Shown here in pieces: positions 44,509 through 53,399 of a stretch of DNA of 64,000 nt. The stretch is from Streptococcus mitis. Its GTDB lineage: Bacteria; Bacillota; Bacilli; Lactobacillales; Streptococcaceae. A program made the translations under genes and the position numbers. The stretch spans positions 806,001 through 870,000 of the forward strand of contig NZ_CABGJU010000001.1 of the NCBI RefSeq assembly GCF_902159415.1, given 5' to 3'. Numbering within the stretch: the first letter of the stretch is position 1; each line of letters begins with the position of its first letter. The notes under the pieces were generated by a model. It was not told the origin of the DNA. It saw only the letters and a program-made list of their open reading frames with translations, and did no database searches.

Positions 44509-47061
44509 CTAATTTTTTTCTTCAGTTGTTTCTGATAATGGCTCTATAGCCTGATCTTTTTCATTTACGACAGAAGAGTTTGTCTCGGTATTGGTCTCAT
44601 TTGTATCAACCTGAGTTGTTTCAGTGACTTTATCCCGTTTGTGTTCAACTTTCGTCTCTTTAGTCGTTTCATCAGATTTACTTGTTGTCCAAACTCCTTC
44701 TGCATTAACCTTGTAGCCATCAGGTGTTGTGCTATTTCTTAGAAGTGAACCATCTGCTTGGAAGTAATACCATTTACCATCAAGTTGTTTCCAGCCAGTC
44801 TGCATCGCCCCATTAGCATCAAAATAGTAAGTTTCATCATTTACTTTATGGATTCCTGTAGCCATCTGACCAGTTTCGGTATCAAGGTAGTACCAAAGTC
44901 CATTTTCTTTGAGCCAACCTGTCTTCATCGCTCCACTATTTGTAAAGTATCTGTATGAGTCATCAAACCACTTCCAGCCTGTTTGCATAGCTCCACTTGC
45001 ATTTAGATAATAGCGAGTACCTTCAATCTCTTGGAGGCCAGTTTGCATGATACCTTCTTTATCTAGATAGTACCAAAGCCCATTATCTTTAAGCCAACCT
45101 GTCTTCATAGCTCCACTGCTTGTGAAGTAGCTATAATGATTATCGAACCACTTCCAGCCTGTTTGCATGGATCCACTTGCATTTAGATAATAGCGAGTAC
45201 CTTCAATCTCTTGGAGGCCAGTTTGCATGATACCTTCTTTATCTAGATAGTACCAAAGCCCATTATCTTTGAGCCAGCCTATCTTCATCGCTCCACTGCT
45301 TGTGAAGTAGCTATAATGATTATCGAACCACTTCCAGCCTGTTTGCATAGCTCCACTTGCATTTAGATAATAGCGAGTACCTTCGATTTCTTTTAGACCG
45401 GTTTGCATGATACCTTCTTTATCTAAATAATACCAAGTATCTTTATCCTTGATCCAGCCTGTTTTCATCGCTCCGGAACTTGCAAAATAGTTCCAATGTC
45501 CTTCAATCAAGGCCCAACCTGTTTGCATAACCCCCTTATTATCAAAGTAGTAGGTTACTCCATTGATTTCTTTTTTACCAACTATTTGTTTTCCTTCTTC
45601 ATCAAAGTAGTACCAGTTTGATTCAATTTTTTTCCAACCAGAGCCTGTCTCATCTGTCTCTAAAGCTCCACTACTTGCAAAGAACATTTTCTTACCATTA
45701 ACGACTTGTGAGCCAGTAAGCATTTTACCATCTTTATCAAATAGGTACTTTTTGCCTCCTATTTCAGCTAGCTGATCATAGCGTCTTGCACCATCTGATT
45801 GGATATAATACCATGCATCATCATGTTTGAACCATCCACCTGTCTGCATTTTACCATCATCGTTAAGGTAGTACCAATTTCCTTCGAGATTTACACTGCT
45901 ATCTTTTAAATGCAACCAACGGCTAGTTTGTTTTTGTCCTTTTCCGTTAAAGAAGTATGTTGCTCCGTCGATTTCTTGCCAACCAATAGCCATTTGTCCA
46001 TCTGAAAGACGATATTTCCAATATCCTCCTTCCTGATACCAATTCGCATCAACTTTAGGAATATCAGGGAAAGAATTTGAAACATTAGTGAAGCCTTGAT
46101 TACTAATATCAAATACTGTTGCATCTTGTGTTTTGCTGGAAGCCCGGATAACCTGGATATTTTTCTCTTGAAGATAATCCTTTGTCGAAGCAAGGTTGAT
46201 ATCTCCTCCAGTAGTTTGGATAATCATGCTTGGAGAGAGATTGTCGATAAAAGCTTTAGTATTTGATATTTTCGCATCATAGTGGTGATTCCATTTCATC
46301 ATGTCCACTTTTCCAATAACTGGACCTAACTTATCCTCAGCCCCTTCAGCGTTATCTAAGTCTCCTCCTAGATAAATCTTCTTCCCTGCAACTGTGACAA
46401 CTGCAACGATTGAATTGGAGTTATCATCAAGAACTTTTTTAAGTTTCCCATCTGGTCCATATTCATTTTTATAATTATAGAGTTGGATATCCATGTTTCC
46501 TAACTTGAAATGGCTATCCTCATCCTTAATATCTTGAATAAGAGTTACACCTTTATTCTGTGCTGCACGGAGGGCATTATCGTAATTAAATAAATTATCC
46601 CACAATCCCCAACTACTTGTGATTCGTTCATCAGCATATTTTTTCAGATAGAATCTATCCACCTGATAGCGACTAAGAACTTCATCAGCAGCTCCAATAT
46701 GGTCGCTATGGACATGAGTTCCTAGGATGAAATCTAATTTTTTAACTCCAACTTGGTTCAAGTGACGAATTAAACGATCTTCCAATACTTGATAATTTCT
46801 CATGGAAATTCCCCAGCGATTTGGGTATCGTGTATCAGTTCCATCAGGAAAATCGTAATCTTCTCCCATATCAATCAGAGCGTAATGGCCATTACTTTCT
46901 AATAATATAGCATCACTTCCTGACTTAGCTTTAGTATTGATAAAGTGAATTCGATCTCCTGATCCAGTTGAAATAGTATCTGCCTTAACCAGTATAGACT
47001 GGTTTGCTAATAGGGTTAACAGTAGACTACTACATAAAAGTGACTTTTTTATCTTTTTCAT
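44509..47061 (-). CDS. cbpE: Phosphorylcholine esterase / choline-binding protein E
   Basis: Removes phosphocholine from surface teichoic acids. The 850-residue product has a signal peptide (about 1-28, cut after VKA), a metallo-beta-lactamase-fold esterase domain (GTHVHSDHIGA zinc motif, LGGDLDNAEG, WNHHYDAK) to about residue 320, then a long run of choline-binding repeats (GWxxxxxxWYYxxxxGxMxTG) and a Thr/Glu-rich tail. Pneumococcal CbpE/Pce is about 627 residues, so this one has an expanded repeat array. ATG at 47061 is preferred to a GTG three codons upstream. It is 44 bases after licD with no terminator between, so it belongs to the same unit. Confidence 0.93.
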   Translation of the reverse strand: MKKIKKSLLCSSLLLTLLANQSILVKADTISTGSGDRIHFINTKAKSGSDAILLESNGHYALIDMGEDYDFPDGTDTRYPNRWGISMRNYQVLEDRLIRHLNQVGVKKLDFILGTHVHSDHIGAADEVLSRYQVDRFYLKKYADERITSSWGLWDNLFNYDNALRAAQNKGVTLIQDIKDEDSHFKLGNMDIQLYNYKNEYGPDGKLKKVLDDNSNSIVAVVTVAGKKIYLGGDLDNAEGAEDKLGPVIGKVDMMKWNHHYDAKISNTKAFIDNLSPSMIIQTTGGDINLASTKDYLQEKNIQVIRASSKTQDATVFDISNQGFTNVSNSFPDIPKVDANWYQEGGYWKYRLSDGQMAIGWQEIDGATYFFNGKGQKQTSRWLHLKDSSVNLEGNWYYLNDDGKMQTGGWFKHDDAWYYIQSDGARRYDQLAEIGGKKYLFDKDGKMLTGSQVVNGKKMFFASSGALETDETGSGWKKIESNWYYFDEEGKQIVGKKEINGVTYYFDNKGVMQTGWALIEGHWNYFASSGAMKTGWIKDKDTWYYLDKEGIMQTGLKEIEGTRYYLNASGAMQTGWKWFDNHYSYFTSSGAMKIGWLKDNGLWYYLDKEGIMQTGLQEIEGTRYYLNASGSMQTGWKWFDNHYSYFTSSGAMKTGWLKDNGLWYYLDKEGIMQTGLQEIEGTRYYLNASGAMQTGWKWFDDSYRYFTNSGAMKTGWLKENGLWYYLDTETGQMATGIHKVNDETYYFDANGAMQTGWKQLDGKWYYFQADGSLLRNSTTPDGYKVNAEGVWTTSKSDETTKETKVEHKRDKVTETTQVDTNETNTETNSSVVNEKDQAIEPLSETTEEKN
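45001..45360 (-). repeat. 180-bp tandem duplication inside cbpE
   Basis: 45001..45180 and 45181..45360 differ at only six of 180 positions by direct comparison, and the first 60 bases of each are identical. Each copy encodes three choline-binding repeats. A more diverged copy begins at 45361. Confidence 0.92.
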
Positions 47062-47105
47062 AATAAGCACATCTTTCTTAATTATATTACTATTATTAAA
47101 ATGCT

Positions 47106-47921
47106 TTAGTTATCAATCCAATAATTCTTTTCATTCCCTGGTGTCTGTTGGTCAACAGGGGGTGGAGTCATATAATCTTCACCAAATTCATAGACAAGAA
47201 CTTCATGGTATCTTCTTGGTACCTTTAGGATTAGATTTTCATATGCCATATCAATTGTATCATACAACCATTCTTTTTTAATACCAGCTGGATAGTATGA
47301 GTCATACGTTGAACAAACTAAGTCAGTAGAGTTTTCAACACTGTATTTTAAGGCAAGTTGTTCTAGCTTTTGATTCCAGGATTGAGGAGAAGTAAATCTG
47401 AATATTGCTGACGCAATATAACGAGGAAGATTTTTAATCCCTCCGTTTTCGTATTTGATCCCCTTAAAGTTTAAAGATGATAGACGAATTAATTGTTTAT
47501 AGAGTTTCATTTTCTTACGATCTTGCTCATCTGTAACAAGACCATCATACGGGAAGACATCTACACAAGTTCCAAGCACAACACTTGGATCTAAAAGGTT
47601 CGAATCTCTCCGTGTTCGAATATCGTAAACACGCATATAACTATATGGATATCCCTTGGTTTCTCTAAAAGAAATCAGCTTATAGTATGGATGGTTATCA
47701 TTTTTCAGAACTTCATATAACTTTTCAAATTCATCTCTAGCTAAAGAAATGTCTGTATCATCATCCCAAGGGATAAAACCTTTATGACGAACTGCACCTA
47801 ATAAAGTGCCAAAATCGATAAAATATTTGATATCATGTTTTTCACAAACTTGGTGTAAGTATTCTAGAATTCCAAGCTCAATTTGCTTAATTTCTTCAAG
47901 GCTTAAGATTTTTTCTGACAT
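47106..47921 (-). CDS. LicD family phosphotransferase
   Basis: LicD proteins transfer phosphocholine (from CDP-choline) or similar groups to sugars of teichoic acids. The 271-residue product has the conserved core GAVRHKGFIPWDDDTDISLARDE-like region at about residues 46-68 (DDDTD is the metal-binding nucleotidyltransferase motif) and the C-terminal TPPPVDQQTPG. Cytoplasmic, without membrane helices. A ribosome site is poor or absent. It starts 43 bases after the polymerase/LicD fusion and is followed by cbpE. The donor may be CDP-choline or another CDP-alcohol, and the sequence alone does not decide this. Confidence 0.9.
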   Translation of the reverse strand: MSEKILSLEEIKQIELGILEYLHQVCEKHDIKYFIDFGTLLGAVRHKGFIPWDDDTDISLARDEFEKLYEVLKNDNHPYYKLISFRETKGYPYSYMRVYDIRTRRDSNLLDPSVVLGTCVDVFPYDGLVTDEQDRKKMKLYKQLIRLSSLNFKGIKYENGGIKNLPRYIASAIFRFTSPQSWNQKLEQLALKYSVENSTDLVCSTYDSYYPAGIKKEWLYDTIDMAYENLILKVPRRYHEVLVYEFGEDYMTPPPVDQQTPGNEKNYWIDN

Positions 47922-47964
47922 TATTTGTCACTCCTAATCTTTACTTCTTTGTTTAAATAATAAT

Positions 47965-50121
47965 CTATTGGTTTTCAGTAATCTTCCACAATTTGAAGTC
48001 ATGATGCGAAACTTGTTGCTCAACTGGTGGTAACAGCATGTAATCTCCATAATCTGAAGTTAGAATTTCATGATAATGTTTTGGAATCATAAATTCCTTA
48101 CCTTCAAAGCTACCATTTTCAACTTGTTCTACCCACTCACGTTTCCAAACTGGTTTATTCATATCTTTATAGATAACATAGTCTACAAGTTCATAATCTT
48201 CTACTTTTCTAGATTTTGCTAATTCATCAATCTGAGAAACATACTTATTTGTGTTAGTGAAATAAAAGATGATTACAGAAATATAGCGGATAATTGAATT
48301 TACTACACTTTTAGTATTCGTAATTCCTTTGAATGTGTAACAACTTAATTGACGTTTTTTAATAATCTTGGTCATTTTATCTTTAAATGCCTGATCATCT
48401 TCATACCCATCTACAGGGAAAATATCGATATAAATCCCCATATCTGAATCAATTCGAACATCTTCTTCTACCAAGTAGGTATGATTATCTTGAACTTTCA
48501 TAAATGGATAGACATAATTGACATTATTTTTATAAGACATTAATTCATATCTCTCGTCTGGATGTGCAATCATATAATCTTGAAGCTTTTCATAATCATC
48601 ACGAAGCATACAAATATCCATGTCATCGTCCCAAGGAATAAAGCCTTTATGACGAACGGCCCCAATTAAACTACCATAGGACAAGAAGTATTTGACACCA
48701 ATTTTATGACACACTTCATGGATATACTCCATGATTCCTAACTCCATTTGTTGAATTTCAGAAATATCAGTTACTTCTTTGTAACGAATATTTTTTTCTT
48801 TCTCACAAATCATTAGACCATATCCTACAACTAACCAAAAAATGATGTTGATGAAGTTGGTCGAATACATAATTTGGCTCTCAAACAACTGACCAAATAA
48901 AATTCCAAAGAATAGAATCATAATCAGTTTTTCACTATTTTTCTTTGATTTAACTAAGTAAGAAACAAAGCGGAAACCTACATGAGCAATGATGAGTATG
49001 AAAGAAATAAGACCCAAGAATCCGGAACTCACAAAAATCGTAACAAAGATATTGTGGAAATTACCTCCAATAAGTGAGTTTTCAATTTCAAATTTACTAA
49101 AATATTTTGTGTAATAATCTGATACGTTTCGAACACCATAACCAAATAGAGGTTTTGCACTTCCCATTTTGATTGCATTTTTCCAAATATATGTACGTCC
49201 ACTTGGAGTTGTTTCAATCAAGTGAAGTTCCCCATTTTTCTTAGCAACATCCGAATCAGTTTCAGAATAAGATTCACCTTTATCCAAATCAATTACGGTT
49301 GCTTTTGCAGCCGAAATATAAACAGAAGTGACATAGCTTATTCCGATGTTTGCACCTGTGAATAGTAAGGACGCTACTAGAAAAGTGACCCACTTTTTAA
49401 CAAGATTACCTCTGGTCACAAAAAGACAATACATACCGAGCATTAGTATAACAGATAAGAAAGCTCCTCTACTCTGCATAGTTGCAAAATAAACTAACTG
49501 AATGACATTATTAATTTTAAGATAAACAGAGTATTTGCTTCCCTTATGAATTAAATACATAGCAAAAACGATACTAATGTATGAGAAAATCGCACTGGCG
49601 TTAGGGTTAACAAGTCCCCATAATCGGCCATTCATTACTCCGTAATAATAAGAGTTCTCTCCAATCTGAAATAGAATTAAAACTCTTGAAAGTAATAAAG
49701 CAAAAGCAAATATAGCCGAAGCAAATGAGACAATCTGTATGGTTCCTGCAATCATACCTAATAACTTCCTTAGCTGATCAGGTTTTACCATGGTAAATAA
49801 TAAAACATAAGTCAGCATAAAGAAGATTTCAACCATATTTCCGAGCAGGTGTCCAGAACGATTAATGAGTGCCGATAAAAAGTGACTGCCTACTAAAAGA
49901 CCAAATAGGGTAAGAAACTTCTTATCTATCTCCGTTCGTTTCCAATTTAAAAATAAAGTTAAACAAATAGAAAGAACAACAATAGCTGAAAGTCCTTTAT
50001 AGATAGGATTAGTTACTTTATAAATTAACGAACTCATACTTAAAATCGAAATGAAAACAAAAAGATATGAAATCCACAGTTTTGATTTTTCAAAGCATTC
50101 ATTCATTTTTGAAAAATTCAT
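47965..50121 (-). CDS. Wzy/O-antigen-ligase-like polymerase fused to a LicD domain
   Basis: A 718-residue fusion. Residues 1 to about 435 are a polytopic membrane protein with about 11 helices and the O-antigen ligase/polymerase motif SGRTYIW...GYGVRN at about 305-330. Residues about 445-718 are a full LicD domain with GAVRHKGFIPWDDDMD at about 485-500 and the C-terminal LLPPVEQQVSHHD. Either part alone is a normal gene length, and I see no frameshift or stop at the junction. The ATG at 50121 is chosen because AAAGGAG lies six bases before it; an in-frame ATG at 50142 overlaps the GT2 stop. It presumably polymerises a glycan repeat on the outer face, while the LicD part, after the last helix, modifies precursors on the inner face. 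Confidence 0.85.
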   Translation of the reverse strand: MNFSKMNECFEKSKLWISYLFVFISILSMSSLIYKVTNPIYKGLSAIVVLSICLTLFLNWKRTEIDKKFLTLFGLLVGSHFLSALINRSGHLLGNMVEIFFMLTYVLLFTMVKPDQLRKLLGMIAGTIQIVSFASAIFAFALLLSRVLILFQIGENSYYYGVMNGRLWGLVNPNASAIFSYISIVFAMYLIHKGSKYSVYLKINNVIQLVYFATMQSRGAFLSVILMLGMYCLFVTRGNLVKKWVTFLVASLLFTGANIGISYVTSVYISAAKATVIDLDKGESYSETDSDVAKKNGELHLIETTPSGRTYIWKNAIKMGSAKPLFGYGVRNVSDYYTKYFSKFEIENSLIGGNFHNIFVTIFVSSGFLGLISFILIIAHVGFRFVSYLVKSKKNSEKLIMILFFGILFGQLFESQIMYSTNFINIIFWLVVGYGLMICEKEKNIRYKEVTDISEIQQMELGIMEYIHEVCHKIGVKYFLSYGSLIGAVRHKGFIPWDDDMDICMLRDDYEKLQDYMIAHPDERYELMSYKNNVNYVYPFMKVQDNHTYLVEEDVRIDSDMGIYIDIFPVDGYEDDQAFKDKMTKIIKKRQLSCYTFKGITNTKSVVNSIIRYISVIIFYFTNTNKYVSQIDELAKSRKVEDYELVDYVIYKDMNKPVWKREWVEQVENGSFEGKEFMIPKHYHEILTSDYGDYMLLPPVEQQVSHHDFKLWKITENQ

Positions 50122-50141
50122 CTTCAACTCCTTTAATGACA

Positions 50142-51110
50142 TTATTTATTCAAGCCCACAATTTGTCTATAAATCCATGGAGAAATTCTCAGGGACAAAA
50201 TGGCTATTTTTCGAAAACTAGTAAAATAAGGATCTCTCAATATTTCCGAGATATGACTAAGTATCCACTTTCTCAATTGAGTTTTCTCTTTTTTATATTC
50301 TGTCGAATCTGTGAAGATTATTTTATCGTACACTGTAATATAAGACCAAGATTCTCTATTTACTAATTCTGGTTTTAATTGAGGAAAACATTGATAAACT
50401 TTAGGAATAATGATTTTATATACTTCTATAGTATCAAAAACATGACTATTCACAGATGTAGTTGCGCTTCCCTCTCTATGATCATAATAGTATATTGGTT
50501 TGTCTATAAAAACACTAGTACATTTTGTTTCAAGTATAACTTCTGTTAAGAACAAAGCATCTTCTGCTAAATGATAATCTGTACTAAATCTAAATTTTTC
50601 AATCAATTGCTTATTAAATAATTTTGCAACAGGAAAAAAAGAAGTTCGAGTAGTCATCAATAATTCTTTCATCGTTTGCTCAGCAGACCAAATTGACTCT
50701 TGACCTGAAAACTCTGGCAAATCTGTAACCAGGCCATTTTTTACATGATGTAATCGAGCAACTGAGAAACCAACAGAAGCATCTGATTTTACTGCACTTA
50801 TTAAAGTTTCCAAGTAATCATTGGTAATAAAATCATCGCTATCAATAAAAGTTATCCATTCTCCTCTTGAGCGTTCAATTCCTAAATTTCTAGCGTTTGA
50901 AACACCCCTATTTTCAATATGGAATACTCTAATATTCTCATTTTTAGAAGCAAGCTGATCACACAAGTATCCACTAGTATCTGTTGAACCATCATTTATA
51001 AGTAGCAATTCAAAATTGGTATAAGTCTGCTTTAAAATCGACTCTACACAGCGTTCCAAATAAGCTTCCACATTATAGACTGGAACAATGATACTAATTT
51101 TTTCTTGCAT
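50142..51110 (-). CDS. GT2-family glycosyltransferase
   Basis: The 322-residue GT-A enzyme has ISIIVPVYNVEAYLERCV, the nucleotide-sugar site INDGSTDTS, GVSNARNLGI and the DxD-type metal motif FIDSDDFI. Donor and acceptor sugars are unknown. The C-terminal part is amphipathic, as in membrane-associated members. Its start overlaps the end of the upstream licD by 17 bases, with GGAG inside that gene, and the polymerase/LicD gene follows. It likely adds a sugar to the lipid-linked unit that the LicD proteins decorate. Confidence 0.9.
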   Translation of the reverse strand: MQEKISIIVPVYNVEAYLERCVESILKQTYTNFELLLINDGSTDTSGYLCDQLASKNENIRVFHIENRGVSNARNLGIERSRGEWITFIDSDDFITNDYLETLISAVKSDASVGFSVARLHHVKNGLVTDLPEFSGQESIWSAEQTMKELLMTTRTSFFPVAKLFNKQLIEKFRFSTDYHLAEDALFLTEVILETKCTSVFIDKPIYYYDHREGSATTSVNSHVFDTIEVYKIIIPKVYQCFPQLKPELVNRESWSYITVYDKIIFTDSTEYKKEKTQLRKWILSHISEILRDPYFTSFRKIAILSLRISPWIYRQIVGLNK

Positions 51111-51939
51111 TGTATTCTCCCATATATTCTCTATAACTCTTATCCATATCTGCTATGACAGCATCGTGGTGAGGGACTTGCTTTTCAGCCGGAGGTGGTG
51201 TCATATAATCACCAAAGGCAATGCTAAGATAAGCATCATAACCAACCGGAATAGGCATTTCTGTTCCTTCGAATGGTAGGAAAATGTTGTCTTCAAAAGC
51301 CTGAATTGGATATTTATTTTTCATATAGCCAGGGCCTGAACATAATTCTGTAATGCCATCACTTTCAGCTGGTCCATACTTGGTCATTTCTTTCTCAGCC
51401 TTTTTCCAGATACGATAGCGAAGTGATTTAGGAGTCAACCCTAGTAAAATGGTACTACCCCACTTCATGAGAGCTCCATGCTTTTCTGGAATGGTTTGTG
51501 CACAAAATAGAGAATAAATCAAAGCCCAACGAACCTGTTTCTTACGCTCTGCTGGATTTTTAGGGTAGTAATCCAAGGGAAGAACATCCAAGGCCAAGCC
51601 GTGAGGTAAATCCAAATCTTTCTGATATGGTTTGATACAAGTCGTTTCCTTATCTCTAATGGTAATGAAAAGATTGCGGTCAACGTAATCTTTACTACTC
51701 TTTGATAGGAAATAACGCTGATCAGCATAAATAGGCCACAACTCTGCTAACTTTTCATAATCCTCACGTGGCATAAAAAAATCTAAATCATCATCCCAAG
51801 GAATAAACCCCTTATTGCGCAAGGCTCCGATAGCACCTCCACCACACAAATAGCAGAGTAAATCATGTTCTTTACAAAATTCGACAAAATATTCAGCCAT
51901 TTCCAGACTACGAGCCTGAATTGCCTTTAAATCACTCAT
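51094..51939 (-). CDS. LicD family phosphotransferase, first gene of the glycan cluster
   Basis: A 281-residue LicD protein with GALRNKGFIPWDDDLDFFMPRED at about residues 38-60 in two halves, and the C-terminal TPPPAEKQVPHHD. It is more diverged from the other two LicD domains here than those are from each other (GALRNKG versus GAVRHKG), and lies next to an LCP ligase gene, where I recall a licD gene in pneumococcus. It is therefore probably the ancestral member and the others are accessory. An extended -10 (TGG-TATAAT, 51977..51985) drives the five-gene unit down to cbpE. Confidence 0.9.
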   Translation of the reverse strand: MSDLKAIQARSLEMAEYFVEFCKEHDLLCYLCGGGAIGALRNKGFIPWDDDLDFFMPREDYEKLAELWPIYADQRYFLSKSSKDYVDRNLFITIRDKETTCIKPYQKDLDLPHGLALDVLPLDYYPKNPAERKKQVRWALIYSLFCAQTIPEKHGALMKWGSTILLGLTPKSLRYRIWKKAEKEMTKYGPAESDGITELCSGPGYMKNKYPIQAFEDNIFLPFEGTEMPIPVGYDAYLSIAFGDYMTPPPAEKQVPHHDAVIADMDKSYREYMGEYNARKN

Positions 51940-51976
51940 CTATTTCATATCCTCTTCTGTAGAATGTTATCATTCT

Positions 51977-51985
51977 ATTATACCA
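51977..51985 (-). promoter_or_regulatory. Extended -10 promoter of the licD-GT2-polymerase-licD-cbpE unit
   Basis: TGG-TATAAT on the minus strand, 38 bases before the first licD ATG. No other comparable promoter or terminator is seen down to 44509. Confidence 0.6.
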
Positions 51986-52018
51986 TAAAAAGTGCCTATT
52001 ATCTTATCCGTTCATAAG

Positions 52019-52069
52019 AAAAATCAAAGCCCAATCACCTATCATAATAGATGCATTAGCTTTGATTTT
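52019..52069 (-). terminator. Terminator of the aromatic/LCP operon
   Basis: AAAATCAAAGC / GCTTTGATTTT outer stem with an inner wobble-paired stem, followed on the minus strand by TTTTTCTT. It starts 11 bases past the LCP gene stop. Confidence 0.75.
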
Positions 52070-52079
52070 ACTATATTTT

Positions 52080-53399
52080 TTATCTCAATCCCATTTGGGC
52101 CAATTTATTTTGGTAAGCTTTTTGGTCCACTCGAAGGGATTGACCGCCGTATACGTCAAAGTCGTCTACCCAGTCTCCAAGTTCTGGGACTGTCAATCTT
52201 TCAATACCATTCTGCGCCCCTTCAAGGACTGATAAACCGTTGGTCAATAAGAAGGTATATGGAAGGTTTGTAGAGGTCATGGCGAAAACTTTCCCGAGTG
52301 CTTCTGAGCCTGTGAAAAGTTTTGTAGGATCCTTAATCTGCTGCAAGACAGCTGTCATAACCTGTTGTTGTCTACGAGTACGGCCATAATCCCCTTCATC
52401 ATCATCACGGAAACGTGCGTAGTTCAGAAGAGTCGAACCATTCATCTGTTGTTTTCCAACTCGAATGGTTTGAGTCGGTGACTCAGTTTCTGTTGCATGC
52501 AAGTCATCGCCTACAGTCGCTTCTGTCACAGGAACACCGTTTAGGGTTGAAAACTGAGCATCAATAGTAACACCATCAGGAAAAAGCGTATCAATTGCTG
52601 TCGCAAAGGCTTGGAAATCGACAAGGGCATAATATTTTATGTCTAGATCAAAATTATCCTTGAGCACCTTACGGACCATTTCAGCTCCTTGTTTACCTTC
52701 TTGTTCCCCTAATTCATAGGCCAAGTTTAATTTATGGTCGGTCTGTTTTTGACCATTGATGACTTGGCTATACCCATCAATATAGACCAAATTATCACGC
52801 ATAAAGCTAACGAGCTTCAATTTTTTATCTTTGCCACTTACATTCAAAACCATAATGGAATCTGTCCGTGTTTCTGCACTATTCTGTCCAATACGGCCAT
52901 CCGTACCCAAAATCAGAATATTAACCCCATCACGCGTATCTTGTCCATTGAAGACTTCAACCTGAGCAGCTTTGGCATCTTTGGGCCCACTTGAACTATT
53001 AGGGTTCGCCGATTGGTAGCCTTTTAAGAACATGACGATCATTCCTACTGCTACACAAAGCAATATCATCCCTAACCAAGCAAATAAGCGTTTAAAACGA
53101 AAACCTCTTTTTTTCTTTTGCTTCTTAGCTTTTGGAATCTTCGTTTCCAGTTGATCTCCACTACTACGGCGACTAGAACGACTACGATTAGCATAGGTTG
53201 GCAGGTCGATACCAGAGTCTGAAAGAAGTTGTTCTTTGGCTTCTGGATTGAAAACTTCTGCTGAATCTTTTTGACCTTCTAACTTGGCTTGTAAAAAGGC
53301 AAATTCTCTCTTTTCTTTCTCATTCAAATAATGAATGTTTTTCAAAAGATAGTCATATCTCAGTTTTTCATGATGTGTCAAAGGATTTTCTCTAGTCAT
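52080..53399 (-). CDS. LytR-CpsA-Psr (LCP) family ligase
   Basis: LCP proteins move lipid-linked anionic polymers (teichoic acid, capsule) onto peptidoglycan. The 439 residues have a long basic cytoplasmic N-terminus (SRSSRRSSGDQ, KKQKKKRGFRFKR), one membrane helix (about 110-130), and an extracellular LCP domain with NILILGTDGR, RTDSIMVL, the Arg-rich MRDNLVYI and YARFRDDDEGDYGRTRRQQ. Its start overlaps the pheA stop by four bases, so it is translationally tied to the aromatic operon. The neighbouring licD cluster begins just beyond its terminator, a functional match. Confidence 0.92.
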   Translation of the reverse strand: MTRENPLTHHEKLRYDYLLKNIHYLNEKEKREFAFLQAKLEGQKDSAEVFNPEAKEQLLSDSGIDLPTYANRSRSSRRSSGDQLETKIPKAKKQKKKRGFRFKRLFAWLGMILLCVAVGMIVMFLKGYQSANPNSSSGPKDAKAAQVEVFNGQDTRDGVNILILGTDGRIGQNSAETRTDSIMVLNVSGKDKKLKLVSFMRDNLVYIDGYSQVINGQKQTDHKLNLAYELGEQEGKQGAEMVRKVLKDNFDLDIKYYALVDFQAFATAIDTLFPDGVTIDAQFSTLNGVPVTEATVGDDLHATETESPTQTIRVGKQQMNGSTLLNYARFRDDDEGDYGRTRRQQQVMTAVLQQIKDPTKLFTGSEALGKVFAMTSTNLPYTFLLTNGLSVLEGAQNGIERLTVPELGDWVDDFDVYGGQSLRVDQKAYQNKLAQMGLR

